Origin: Syntrophorhabdaceae bacterium
Lineage (GTDB): Bacteria > Desulfobacterota > Syntrophorhabdia > Syntrophorhabdales > Syntrophorhabdaceae
DNA length: 64,000 nucleotides
Assembly: GCA_026415675.1 (NCBI GenBank)
Contig: JAOAGQ010000058.1
Coordinates: 1 to 64,000 of the forward strand
Direction of reading: 5' to 3'
Position numbers and translations under genes: made by a program. Positions within the stretch are counted from its first letter, which is position 1. Every line of letters starts with the position of its first letter. Of this stretch, positions 1 through 7,807 are shown piece by piece. The notes under the pieces were generated by a model. That model was given only the letters and a program-made list of their open reading frames with translations, did no database searches and was not told the origin of the DNA.

Positions 1-3
1 CCG

Positions 4-684
4 TCAAACATCTCGTTTATAAAAAAAGACATGCCATAAATCTGATGGAGCACCCAGAATACCTACATGATGGTCAAGACTCCTCAAACCCTCTGCCACA
101 GTTTTCCAGCCATAGTAAGAATATGTCATCTTCCAACCAACCACATTTTTAACCTCCTGGCATATTTTGAGCGTCGGCCCAACGGGGAGTCCAACCCCAT
201 AAACAGATAAACCTGAAGTAGGGTGGGCGATGATCGGCATATCCACCGCCTTATCAATGGCCTTAAAAACATCGAGCCACACCTCTGGGTATCTATCTGG
301 ATTCCAGGCATACGTGATATCCCCTGAGCCAGTTGGAGGGATGAAAAATATACCGTCAACTCCCAATTCTTTAGCGGTAACCGCATCCCGTACAATCTCT
401 TCTGTTGTCATACCAAACGCACCAGCAAAAAGGGGTATCTTCCCGTTGACCTCCTGAACTGCGATCTCGACAATCTTTTTCTTTTCTTCATATGAGAGGT
501 AAAAAATTTCCCCTGCCTCAGGGTTTACTATAATACCTCCACCGGCATCAACAAATTTCGGCTGAAGAAAATACCTGAGAAACCTTCTGTAACATTCATA
601 GTCGATCTCAAAGGTGCCTGCCTTATAAGGAACAACTACGGCCACATAAATCCTATCCCATTTTGTACCATTATCTTTTGGCAT
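4..684 (-). CDS. DapA-family (dihydrodipicolinate synthase-like) aldolase, 3' end probably frameshifted or cut
   Basis: Class I aldolase of the DHDPS/N-acetylneuraminate lyase superfamily, cytoplasmic. The frame reads 226 residues from an ATG at 684 to a stop at 4-6, while the family is usually about 290-310 residues. Seen: the strand following the TIM-barrel start, a GGGIIVNPEAGE segment near residues 48-59 where DHDPS has its GTTGE motif, and the Schiff-base lysine in VVGWK (K185). The usual catalytic tyrosine region (YNxP) reads AHPT at 153-156, so a true lysine-pathway DHDPS is unlikely. It is the last gene of the TRAP operon, so it probably acts on the imported acid. Oddity: the frame ends just after a run of seven A on the plus strand (21-27). 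Dropping one base restores an open frame (FFINEMFDG) running off the window, suggesting a frameshift or sequencing error. Confidence 0.75.
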   Translation of the reverse strand: MPKDNGTKWDRIYVAVVVPYKAGTFEIDYECYRRFLRYFLQPKFVDAGGGIIVNPEAGEIFYLSYEEKKKIVEIAVQEVNGKIPLFAGAFGMTTEEIVRDAVTAKELGVDGIFFIPPTGSGDITYAWNPDRYPEVWLDVFKAIDKAVDMPIIAHPTSGLSVYGVGLPVGPTLKICQEVKNVVGWKMTYSYYGWKTVAEGLRSLDHHVGILGAPSDLWHVFFYKRDV

Positions 685-746
685 GTCTCCTCCTTCAAAA
701 GATTATTTTTTATAAATGAACATTAATAGCCAATTAATATAAAATA

Positions 747-2057
747 TCATTTGATTCTTGGTAACCACATCACAATCGTCGGAAATATCATACATAAGAT
801 GATTGCTAGCAACTGAAGGAGAACAAAAGGCATTGCAGATGAAATTATATCCCCCATTGTGTACTTTGGCGGAGCCACTGCTTTCATAGTATATAATGCG
901 ACACCAAAGGGTGGGGTGATCAACCCAATCTCGATATTGAGTACAGCTATTGCCCCGAACCAGACAGGGTCAAAGCCGAGAGAAATTATGGCTGGCACAA
1001 ATATTGGCATGGTCAAAAGGATAATCGCAGCAGAATCCATGAAACAACCAAGTAACAGTATTACGGCCTGCATAATCCCGACTATAATAATAGGATGGAC
1101 TGGCAACTGTAGCACAAATTGTGCCATAGCCTGCGTGGCACCAACATATGCAAGAATCTGGCTGAATCCTCTTGCCCCAGCAATAATGAGGAATATCATG
1201 CCTGTTACTTTTATTGTTCCAATAATAGTTTTTTTTATGACATCCCATGACATACGTCTCTGGATCATAGCAACAAAAAATGTAGCAATAGCACCGCTTG
1301 CCGCCGCCTCTTCGGGTGTAGCTATACCGAATACCATAAACCCAATAACTGAGAATATGATTACTACTACAGGTAAAATATTGTAAAAAATATTTGATAT
1401 CTTCTCTTTAAAAGGCACTTTTGGTGCTTCATAGGCTGGTGCTAAAGATGGGTTTATGATACACCTTCCAATTATATATACTGAATAGAGAATAGCAAGT
1501 AAAAGACCTGGTCCTATTATAGCCAACAAAATTTTTCCAACCGATATTTCACCTATAGCTGCAAGCAAAACCGCGAGTCCACTTGGAGGAATAAGAACGG
1601 CAAGACCTCCTGCACCTAGAATAGGGCCGAATATCATGGATTTCTTATAACCTTGCTTCTCCATCTGCGGTAAAAGCATAGACCCCAGAATGGATACGCT
1701 CGCTATACTTACTCCTGTCAAGGCAGCAAGTATCACCCCTGATATTACTGCAATCAAACTTCCCCTACCAGGGAGGCGTCCAAGCCACTGGTCAACAATC
1801 TTTACAACGTCACCCCCAAGACCACAATGAAACATAAGCTCACCCATTATGACAAAAAGAGGAATAGGGGCAATAGTAAATGTGGCAAGGGAACTCCACA
1901 TACTTTGAATCGAAAACTCTAATCCTCCAGGATATCCTAGAATAAGAAGACCACCGATGACATTTATGAAAATAAAGCAGAGGGCAATAGGCATTCCAGA
2001 GAGCATAAGCAAAATAAGACTGCTAAATACAACAATGACTGCGGTATACCATTCCAT
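747..2057 (-). CDS. dctM: TRAP transporter large permease DctM
   Basis: Large membrane subunit of a tripartite ATP-independent periplasmic transporter, which drives uptake of a carboxylate with an ion gradient. The 436-residue length and nearly continuous hydrophobic segments fit the DctM family (about 425-440 residues, roughly twelve helices). Typical features include the N-terminal SGMPIA stretch, a GSMLLP motif near the middle and repeated glycine- and proline-rich re-entrant loops. It lies 46 bases downstream of dctQ and 62 bases upstream of the DapA-like gene, all on the minus strand, so a dctPQM-aldolase operon is likely. The ribosome-binding site is weak. The substrate cannot be read from the sequence. 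Confidence 0.95.
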   Translation of the reverse strand: MEWYTAVIVVFSSLILLMLSGMPIALCFIFINVIGGLLILGYPGGLEFSIQSMWSSLATFTIAPIPLFVIMGELMFHCGLGGDVVKIVDQWLGRLPGRGSLIAVISGVILAALTGVSIASVSILGSMLLPQMEKQGYKKSMIFGPILGAGGLAVLIPPSGLAVLLAAIGEISVGKILLAIIGPGLLLAILYSVYIIGRCIINPSLAPAYEAPKVPFKEKISNIFYNILPVVVIIFSVIGFMVFGIATPEEAAASGAIATFFVAMIQRRMSWDVIKKTIIGTIKVTGMIFLIIAGARGFSQILAYVGATQAMAQFVLQLPVHPIIIVGIMQAVILLLGCFMDSAAIILLTMPIFVPAIISLGFDPVWFGAIAVLNIEIGLITPPFGVALYTMKAVAPPKYTMGDIISSAMPFVLLQLLAIILCMIFPTIVMWLPRIK

Positions 2058-2103
2058 AAAAATGTCCGTTATAAAGATTAAAAGATAATTACTGGAAATA
2101 TCT

Positions 2104-2607
2104 TTATTTCATCTTTTTCCATCTTTCGATATATCCGTAAATCCTCATTACGAACTGGATCGTAAGAAGAAAAAAACCCAATATAATTGGGGTCATCAAT
2201 ATCCACTTCGGTGGTTCAAGCACAGTTGGTGTTACAACACCACTCTTATATAAGTCAAATGTAACTCTGAAGCTAAAAAAAGTAACAAGGATAAGCACTA
2301 ATGTGCATATAACAGAAGTAGCAATGTTTAATATCGTCTGTGTTCTAATCGAAACCTTTGTGAGTAATAAATCCATTTTCACATGGGCTTCATTTTTCAA
2401 TATCCATGCCGCAGCAAGAAAACCAAGACCAACAAGGATATATTCACTGACCTCTTTTACCCAACCAAGAGGCCTGTTGAACAGGTATCTAAGGGCAATG
2501 TCAGTACCAACGATAAATGCAAGACCTACGGCAAGAATACCACAGACAATAACCATAGCGTTATTAATATGTTCAATGAATTTTCCTATTTTTTCAAAAA
2601 AAGTCAT
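2104..2607 (-). CDS. dctQ: TRAP transporter small permease DctQ
   Basis: Small membrane subunit of the TRAP transporter, which forms the permease with DctM. The protein has 167 residues and four predicted hydrophobic helices, with the conserved RYLFNRPLGWVKEVSEY segment near residues 37-53 that marks the DctQ family. The C-terminus is basic (RWKKMK). It lies 57 bases downstream of dctP and 46 bases upstream of dctM in the same direction, the standard PQM order. Confidence 0.93.
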   Translation of the reverse strand: MTFFEKIGKFIEHINNAMVIVCGILAVGLAFIVGTDIALRYLFNRPLGWVKEVSEYILVGLGFLAAAWILKNEAHVKMDLLLTKVSIRTQTILNIATSVICTLVLILVTFFSFRVTFDLYKSGVVTPTVLEPPKWILMTPIILGFFLLTIQFVMRIYGYIERWKKMK

Positions 2608-2664
2608 TTTTACGAGCCTTTTCTCTTGATATGAGTTTTACTTTGAATAGACCCTAAAGTAAAG

Positions 2665-3708
2665 CTATTTGCCTCCAGACAGAAGTACCTTCATTTTAGG
2701 TGTTACATCGGGGAATCTCTTCTGTTGGTACTCCCAGGTTGCGTTATATGCGGTCTCAACAAGCCATTTAGCGGTATTCGGAGGAAGATTATATATTTCT
2801 ACCTTTGCCTCTTTTAGTTTTTGCATTCCTTTGATCTTATCTTCTGCCCATATCTCCCCACTTATTTTTTCATTGTAAATCATAGCCTCATTAATCACCT
2901 GTTTTAAATCTTGCGGAAGTTTTTTCCAAGTATTTAGATTCATCATAACAACAACAGAACTCTGTAAATAGCCCGGCAATGCCAGATACTTTGTTACTGT
3001 CTGGCAACCTGAACTGACCCAGTTTGATAGTGTTGAACCGGAAACTCCATCCACGGTATTTCTTTCCATAGCAGTATAATAGTCTGTTAGCTGCAAATTA
3101 ACAGGGGCAGCACCCCATGCTTCGGTAAGTGCACGGGCCGCTGTAGCCGTTCCTATGCGTAATTTTTTAAAATCTTCAGGCCTTTCTACCTTTTTGTTCA
3201 GAAAAAGATTAAAAAACTGAAGATCATTGGCTGGGGAATGTCTTCCCATATAATGAAGACCTCCTTTATTGAGAAGCTGTTCCATAAAATCATAAGTACC
3301 GTTTTGCCTTTCTTCTGCCACAGATATTCTGCTCAGGATAGTTGCTCCTACACCAGGGGCTACTGTTTCTGCAACACCAGCAAGGCATATAGAAAAGTCA
3401 ACGATCCCGCTCTGGGTCGACTTTGGGAGATCTACAAGGGCAATTGTTTCAGGGCCACCCCTGAATCTGAAAGCGAGCCTTCCTTTTGATAGCTCAACGG
3501 CCTTAGATATGAAACCTTTGTTGAAGGCTGCCCATTCAGGGTGAGAACTAGGGAAAAAAGAGGCATAATTTAGAGTAAACTGCTCCTGTTTTTGTGTTGT
3601 TTGCTGGGCATATACTGGTTCAGTGGAATTTATTAAAAAGAATAAACTAAAAGATAATGAAAAAAACATAAGAAAAGGTATGTACCTCCCTAAAAAAGAA
3701 TGCTTCAT
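2665..3708 (-). CDS. dctP: TRAP transporter solute-binding protein DctP
   Basis: Periplasmic substrate receptor of the TRAP system. It begins with a signal peptide (basic MKHSFLGRY, then a Phe/Leu-rich core, probable cleavage after VYA). The mature part shows DctP-family features, including the arginine segment LRIGTATAARAL that in characterised members contacts the ligand carboxylate, and the later DGVSGS segment. An upstream in-frame ATG at 3723 exists, but its second to fourth codons are the ribosome-binding site itself (AGGAGGAG, four bases before the ATG at 3708), so 3708 is taken as the start, giving 347 residues. It is first in the operon, downstream of a good promoter at 3781-3810. 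Confidence 0.94.
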   Translation of the reverse strand: MKHSFLGRYIPFLMFFSLSFSLFFLINSTEPVYAQQTTQKQEQFTLNYASFFPSSHPEWAAFNKGFISKAVELSKGRLAFRFRGGPETIALVDLPKSTQSGIVDFSICLAGVAETVAPGVGATILSRISVAEERQNGTYDFMEQLLNKGGLHYMGRHSPANDLQFFNLFLNKKVERPEDFKKLRIGTATAARALTEAWGAAPVNLQLTDYYTAMERNTVDGVSGSTLSNWVSSGCQTVTKYLALPGYLQSSVVVMMNLNTWKKLPQDLKQVINEAMIYNEKISGEIWAEDKIKGMQKLKEAKVEIYNLPPNTAKWLVETAYNATWEYQQKRFPDVTPKMKVLLSGGK

Positions 3709-3712
3709 TGTT

Positions 3713-3720
3713 CTCCTCCT
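3713..3720 (-). promoter_or_regulatory. ribosome-binding site fixing the dctP start
   Basis: AGGAGGAG on the minus strand, four bases before the ATG at 3708. A longer in-frame start at 3723 would place this site inside the coding sequence, so the shorter start is preferred. Confidence 0.8.
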
Positions 3721-3744
3721 CAATATAAAGATGAATAGATTTAC

Positions 3745-3780
3745 ATATCCGTATATTTAAAAAAAATCGATTTCGGATAT
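3745..3780. repeat. 7-bp inverted repeat between TRAP promoter and dctP
   Basis: ATATCCG at 3745-3751 and CGGATAT at 3774-3780 are perfect inverted copies 22 bases apart. They lie between the -10 box of the TRAP promoter and the dctP start, one arm at the expected transcription start. This is a plausible two-arm operator for a local regulator, but no regulator gene is visible beside it. Confidence 0.35.
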
Positions 3781-3810
3781 TTTATAAATTAGAGTTCCAA
3801 TACTCGTCAA
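3781..3810 (-). promoter_or_regulatory. sigma-70-type promoter for the dctPQM operon
   Basis: On the minus strand TTGACG (3810-3805) is followed by an 18-base spacer and TATAAA (3786-3781). Each hexamer matches five of six consensus bases. The predicted start near 3774 gives a leader of about 65 bases before dctP. Confidence 0.6.
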
Positions 3811-3941
3811 GAGATTTTTCAACCCGAGTTGCCTGCCATAATCTTTCGCCAATGGCATGTTAAGACTCATCAAATAAGGCGTTCTCGGTGTCATAAGTTA
3901 TATCGAAAAGACTCTGCCGGCTGTAATTAATCTGGGATAGC

Positions 3942-3965
3942 CCTTAACAAAACCATTTGTTAAGG
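3942..3965. promoter_or_regulatory. perfect 10-bp palindrome, probable operator of the AOR operon
   Basis: CCTTAACAAA (3942-3951) and TTTGTTAAGG (3956-3965) are perfect inverted arms around ACCA. The centre is about 55 bases before the expected transcription start of the promoter at 3993-4001, a common position for an activator. No U-tract follows, so a terminator is unlikely. The regulator is unknown; the half-site is not a standard FNR box (TTGAT). Confidence 0.5.
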
Positions 3966-3992
3966 CAAAAATTAGATTCTCACAAAAAAAGG

Positions 3993-4001
3993 TGATATAA
4001 T
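3993..4001 (+). promoter_or_regulatory. extended -10 promoter of the ferredoxin/AOR operon
   Basis: TGATATAAT is a perfect extended -10 element (TGn plus TATAAT at 3996-4001). The -35 region (TAGATT near 3973-3978) is weak, as expected for an extended -10 or activator-dependent promoter. The predicted start near 4008 gives a leader of about 100 bases before the ATG at 4106. Confidence 0.6.
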
Positions 4002-4105
4002 TTGACCCACATATATACTTCCAAGGTCCGACATGTTTTTTATTAACGGTGATCTCGATACATTCATTTACTTTACAGACAAATTTTATTTAGGAGGCAT
4101 TAGCT

Positions 4106-4846
4106 ATGGATACTCAAAAAGATGGGTATGAGACGACAGAAAAAGGGTTAGGCTCTCTTCTTGAGGCTCGTTTTATGTCTCGACGGGATTTTTTAAAGCT
4201 AAGCGGAATTTCTGTTATTGCCTTAACCGCCCTTAACCCCTTTATTGCCAGGGGAGGGGCAGGTCCCCTTATCATAATGGAACAGGCAAAGGGGCTTGTA
4301 ATTTCAGAACCAACGAGGTGTGTGGGTTGTCGCCGTTGTGAGCTTGCATGCACCGAATACAATGATGGAAAAGCCAAGCCATCGATTGCGAGAATCAAAG
4401 TGGGGCGCAATATGAATTTTGGGCCGAAGGGTCTCTATGCCAGTCAAAACGGCCAGGGCAACTGGGGGAACGGTCTAATCATCCAGGACCTCTGCAAGCA
4501 ATGTCCCCATCCAGTACCATGTGCCGATGCCTGCCCCAACGATGCGATCGTGGTAAGTCCTCCGACCAATGCCAGGGTAGTAGATAAGGAGAAATGTATC
4601 GGCTGTAAGATGTGTCAGAAAGCGTGCCCATGGGAGATGATGGTCTTTGATTCAGATAACAATAAGGCTACAAAATGCTTTCTCTGCAAAGGAAGCCCGA
4701 AATGTGTGGAGGCCTGTCCTGCTGGAGCATTAAGCTATGTCAACTGGGTAGATCTCACAAGAGAGGTTCCACCCCGTATCGCTCAAGTTGTAGTAACATC
4801 CCCGGAGAAGGGATCCTCTTGCAATACTTGTCATAAAAAAAGATAA
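4106..4846 (+). CDS. Tat-exported four-cluster ferredoxin, YdhY-like
   Basis: Electron-transfer subunit expected to partner the AOR-family enzyme next door. The 246 residues carry a twin-arginine signal (SRRDFLKLSG, residues 25-34, after an atypically long N-terminal extension) and sixteen cysteines in four [4Fe-4S] sets: 72/75/78/82, 130/133/139/143, 164/167/170/174 and 191/194/200/204. Architecture and order resemble E. coli YdhY, encoded beside the AOR homologue YdhV. A strong ribosome-binding site (TAGGAGG, eight bases upstream) supports the start. The short Cys-containing tail (SCNTCHKK) holds one CxxCH motif, which could be chance or a single c-type haem site. Electron acceptor unknown. 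Confidence 0.85.
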   Translation: MDTQKDGYETTEKGLGSLLEARFMSRRDFLKLSGISVIALTALNPFIARGGAGPLIIMEQAKGLVISEPTRCVGCRRCELACTEYNDGKAKPSIARIKVGRNMNFGPKGLYASQNGQGNWGNGLIIQDLCKQCPHPVPCADACPNDAIVVSPPTNARVVDKEKCIGCKMCQKACPWEMMVFDSDNNKATKCFLCKGSPKCVEACPAGALSYVNWVDLTREVPPRIAQVVVTSPEKGSSCNTCHKKR

Positions 4847-4917
4847 CACCTTATTTCTCTATCCTGACAGATAAGGATGGGAAGGGTTAGATAAAAAAAA
4901 GTTATAGGAGGAGAACG

Positions 4918-7023
4918 ATGAAAAAATACGGAGGTTGGGCAGGAAAAGTTCTTCGGGTGAACCTATCGGATAGAAAAATTTCGATAGAGGATACCATTGA
5001 AAAATATAGAGATTTTCTTGGGGGGACGGGGATTGGATATAAGGTCTTCTGGGATGAAGTGTTACCAGGAACGAAACCCTTTGACCCTGAAAATAAGATA
5101 GTATTCGCCGTAGGACCTCTCGCAGGTACAGGCGCGCCTTGCAATGGCCGTACCGCCATTACGACGCTCTGGCCTACATGCTGGCCCAAAGCCCTTATAG
5201 GAACAGGCCACATGGGGGGCAATTTTGCTGCTGAACTAAAATATGCAGGTTACGACGCCATAATTATAGAAGGGAAGGCTAATAAACCTGTTTGGATATC
5301 GATTGTCGATGAAAAAGTTACGATAAACGATGCAGGCCATATATGGGGGCAAGGTATTAGACGGACAACGATCGAGCTCTCCCGTATTCTCGGTTCTGAA
5401 GCCTCTGTCGCCGCAATCGGACAGGCAGGGGAAAACCTCGTCCCCATGTCGGTTGTAATGAATTCTTACTCCCATTCGGCAGGAGGGGTTGGAGCGGTAA
5501 TGGGTTCGAAAAACTTAAAGGCCATTGCCGTTCGAGGCACAGGGGGGATATCAATAGCAGGTAACAGGGAAGAGTGGGAAAGGTTAATCAAATACCACCT
5601 ATCCCTGCTGGGCGCCAATAATCAACATGTGGTTCCCAACTCACCCCAACCATGGGCAGAATTCTATGATCCTGCATCCCGTTGGCTCGCCTCAAAAGGC
5701 CGGGCATGGGGCGCATCCTCTCCAGTAATTGAAACAGGCCCATGTGACCCTCGGGACCTAAACCGGATAGCCTATCGTACCAACAACGCCGCCTTTTATC
5801 TCGGTGAAATAGCATGGAAGTATACAGTGAGGGGAAGTGGCTGTACCGGCTGCCCTATCCGTTGCCATACAATGATAAAGATTCCTTCCGCTGCGGCTAA
5901 ATACGGTATCCCCGAAATAGGGATGAACACATGTGGAGGTCTGAACTTTGGTAGGTCCTTCTTCAGGAACTTCCCCGATGGCATGAGAGGGCTCACCAAT
6001 GTGGAAGCCTGTATGGTCGGTATGCACATGGCCGATGATTATGGTATCTGGTGTAACTACGGTCAGTTACAAAGAGATTTCCAGAAACTCTACTATGAAG
6101 GGATCATAAAAAATAAACTCGGTGAAAAGGAATTTAAAAGCTATTCCTGGGACAAATATGAAAAGGGAGACCCCTCATTCCTCTTTGAACTGCTCCCGAG
6201 AATCGCCTTTAAAGAAGGGGAGCTGGGGACTGCCCTCGGTCTTGGGACAGGGGCTCATCTCGAGAGATGGGGACTTTCAGAGAGCGAATGGAAGAAGGAT
6301 CCAAAATTGAACTACTGGAAGATGGGACACCCAAAACACCACTCAAACGAAGAGGTTGGGCAGTGTGGTGTGATCATCAACACCCAGTATAATAGAGATG
6401 CCCAATGCCACTCCCATACCAATTTCGTCCGTAACGGTCTCCCCCTGGAGGTACAGAAACGTCTCGCTGAAGAGATATGGGGAACCCCTGACGCTGTGGA
6501 CGGGGTGGGTGCCTATACCCCAATGAATGTAGGCAAGGCCCGTATGGCCAAATGGTCCCTCTTAAGAAAAGAGCTCCACGATTCCCTCTCCCTCTGTAAC
6601 TGGATGGGACCATGGGTTGCCTCACCTCTTAAGAACCGTAACTATAGAGGAGACGATACCATAGAATCCATGCTCTACACCCTCGCCACAGGGGACAGAA
6701 AAAGCCGTGAAGAATTGGATTTAATTGCAGAAAGGATTTTCCTCCTCCACCGTGCCATAACCATCAGGGATATGAATACAAAGGAAATGCGCAAGGAACA
6801 CGACACGATCCCCGATTGGGTATTTTATGATCCCCAAAAAAGGCCTGTATATACAAAAGGCACCATTCACCTTGATCCAAAAGATATGGAGCTGGCCATG
6901 GATATGTTTTATCAGGAGATGGGCTGGGACAGAACAACCGGTGCCCCGACATATGAGACTTACAGAAAGGTGGGGCTGGAAGAAGTGGCAAAGGAATTAA
7001 AGAAGAGAGGTCTTTTGCCTTGA
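4918..7023 (+). CDS. aldehyde ferredoxin oxidoreductase family protein, YdhV-like
   Basis: Tungsten- or molybdenum-bis-pterin oxidoreductase of the AOR family. The 701 residues start with the AOR N-domain (GWAGKVLRVNLS, then GGTGIGYKVFWDEV) and continue with AIGQAGENLVP and the GAVMGSKNLKAIAV motif. The [4Fe-4S] cluster ligands are CTGCPIRC (309, 312, 316) and the late cysteine in SLCNW (560). Overall it closely recalls E. coli YdhV, whose physiological substrate is unresolved, more than the archaeal AOR or FOR enzymes. It lies 71 bases after the ferredoxin gene with a strong AGGAGGAG site. Because the partner ferredoxin has a Tat signal while AORs lack one, either hitchhiker export or a membrane-edge complex is possible. 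Confidence 0.93.
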   Translation: MKKYGGWAGKVLRVNLSDRKISIEDTIEKYRDFLGGTGIGYKVFWDEVLPGTKPFDPENKIVFAVGPLAGTGAPCNGRTAITTLWPTCWPKALIGTGHMGGNFAAELKYAGYDAIIIEGKANKPVWISIVDEKVTINDAGHIWGQGIRRTTIELSRILGSEASVAAIGQAGENLVPMSVVMNSYSHSAGGVGAVMGSKNLKAIAVRGTGGISIAGNREEWERLIKYHLSLLGANNQHVVPNSPQPWAEFYDPASRWLASKGRAWGASSPVIETGPCDPRDLNRIAYRTNNAAFYLGEIAWKYTVRGSGCTGCPIRCHTMIKIPSAAAKYGIPEIGMNTCGGLNFGRSFFRNFPDGMRGLTNVEACMVGMHMADDYGIWCNYGQLQRDFQKLYYEGIIKNKLGEKEFKSYSWDKYEKGDPSFLFELLPRIAFKEGELGTALGLGTGAHLERWGLSESEWKKDPKLNYWKMGHPKHHSNEEVGQCGVIINTQYNRDAQCHSHTNFVRNGLPLEVQKRLAEEIWGTPDAVDGVGAYTPMNVGKARMAKWSLLRKELHDSLSLCNWMGPWVASPLKNRNYRGDDTIESMLYTLATGDRKSREELDLIAERIFLLHRAITIRDMNTKEMRKEHDTIPDWVFYDPQKRPVYTKGTIHLDPKDMELAMDMFYQEMGWDRTTGAPTYETYRKVGLEEVAKELKKRGLLP

Positions 7024-7622
7024 TAAAATACGACGAAAATCCTGCGAATCTCTCCGAAACGCGTCAATATGAAGATTTGTCCATGGCTATCGTTTATAAA
7101 ATCAGGGAGGGGAGTAAGGCAGGGAGGTTATACCAAAAAGATGAGATATACCTGGAGTTGATGGGGGAGGATATACAGGAAGGGGATGATGAGCGGAGAA
7201 AGGCCTTTGAGGAGGCTCTCAAAAGGGCCATAGAAGAGCATAGCGATATCAAGGAGGTCCCTGGGGCAGGGGGTGCCCTCTTTTATTATTCCGAAGAATA
7301 CATGGGCGAACCCTATGTCAGGTTATTATTGCAGAAACAAGGGGACCCCCTTTTGCTTATAGCAGAAACGGTACGGGATAATTCCGCTTCCTATCCCCGT
7401 CCTATTCCTCTCAACATGTTTAAAAATCCCCCTTTCGATTTTTCCGAAGAGGAGATCATCGAATGTCTTCGCCAGATGGAAACGAAAGACCTATTCAGAG
7501 ATATCGCCCGGACTGTAACATCGGCAGGAACGGTTTTTCTTTACTCAACATCCCATCTCACGCCCGATTACGCTTCAATGCTCGCAGAATGGTTCGATGT
7601 GGGACAATTTGAAAATCCTTAA
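7020..7622 (+). CDS. hypothetical protein, possible YdhW-like third subunit
   Basis: A 200-residue, soluble, acidic protein with no motif I recognise. It starts at TTG (7020), overlapping the AOR stop by four bases, which implies translational coupling; the first ATG is at codon 22 (7083) and is an alternative start. It contains a charged helical stretch (EGDDERRKAFEEALKRAIEE) around residues 58-77. In E. coli the gene after ydhV is ydhW, also of unknown function, so by position this may be its counterpart; I cannot confirm that by sequence. It has no signal peptide or cysteine motif. Confidence 0.7.
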   Translation: MIKYDENPANLSETRQYEDLSMAIVYKIREGSKAGRLYQKDEIYLELMGEDIQEGDDERRKAFEEALKRAIEEHSDIKEVPGAGGALFYYSEEYMGEPYVRLLLQKQGDPLLLIAETVRDNSASYPRPIPLNMFKNPPFDFSEEEIIECLRQMETKDLFRDIARTVTSAGTVFLYSTSHLTPDYASMLAEWFDVGQFENP

Positions 7623-7655
7623 AAGAATTGCCAATTGAAAAGAACGTCCCATCCT

Positions 7656-7693
7656 GCCCCCTCCCCTTTGGGTCTCAAAAAGGGTGAGGGGGC
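7656..7693. terminator. 14-bp GC-rich hairpin after the AOR operon
   Basis: GCCCCCTC-CCC-TTT (7656-7669) pairs with AAA-GGG-T-GAGGGGGC (7679-7693), with one bulged T and a nine-base loop. It follows the last gene of the operon by 33 bases. The downstream tract (TACATTTTAC) is only partly U-rich, so it may be an imperfect terminator, an mRNA-stabilising hairpin or a dispersed palindromic repeat. Confidence 0.45.
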
Positions 7694-7807
7694 TACATTT
7701 TACAGAAACATGGACTTGACTTTATCAGAATTTTTTTCTTCGTTGTGTAACTATACCAATAGCCCTGTCAAAACTATAACCATTATGGTAGAATGGGGTT
7801 TAATCTT

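Larger units (their letters stand above)
3724..4105. other. divergent intergenic region between TRAP operon and AOR operon
   Basis: This 382-base gap carries the control elements of two divergent operons: the minus-strand promoter at 3781-3810 with an inverted repeat, and the plus-strand palindrome at 3942-3965 with an extended -10 at 3993-4001. I see no convincing reading frame, tRNA or terminator in the remaining sequence (about 3811-3941 and 4002-4090). Confidence 0.6.

Noticed and set aside
4-684. Dihydrodipicolinate synthase DapA for lysine synthesis
   Set aside because: Position in a TRAP operon and the changed tyrosine motif argue against it.
3942-3965. Palindrome as a transcription terminator
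   Set aside because: AT-rich arms, no T-run after it, and it lies immediately upstream of a good promoter rather than after a gene.
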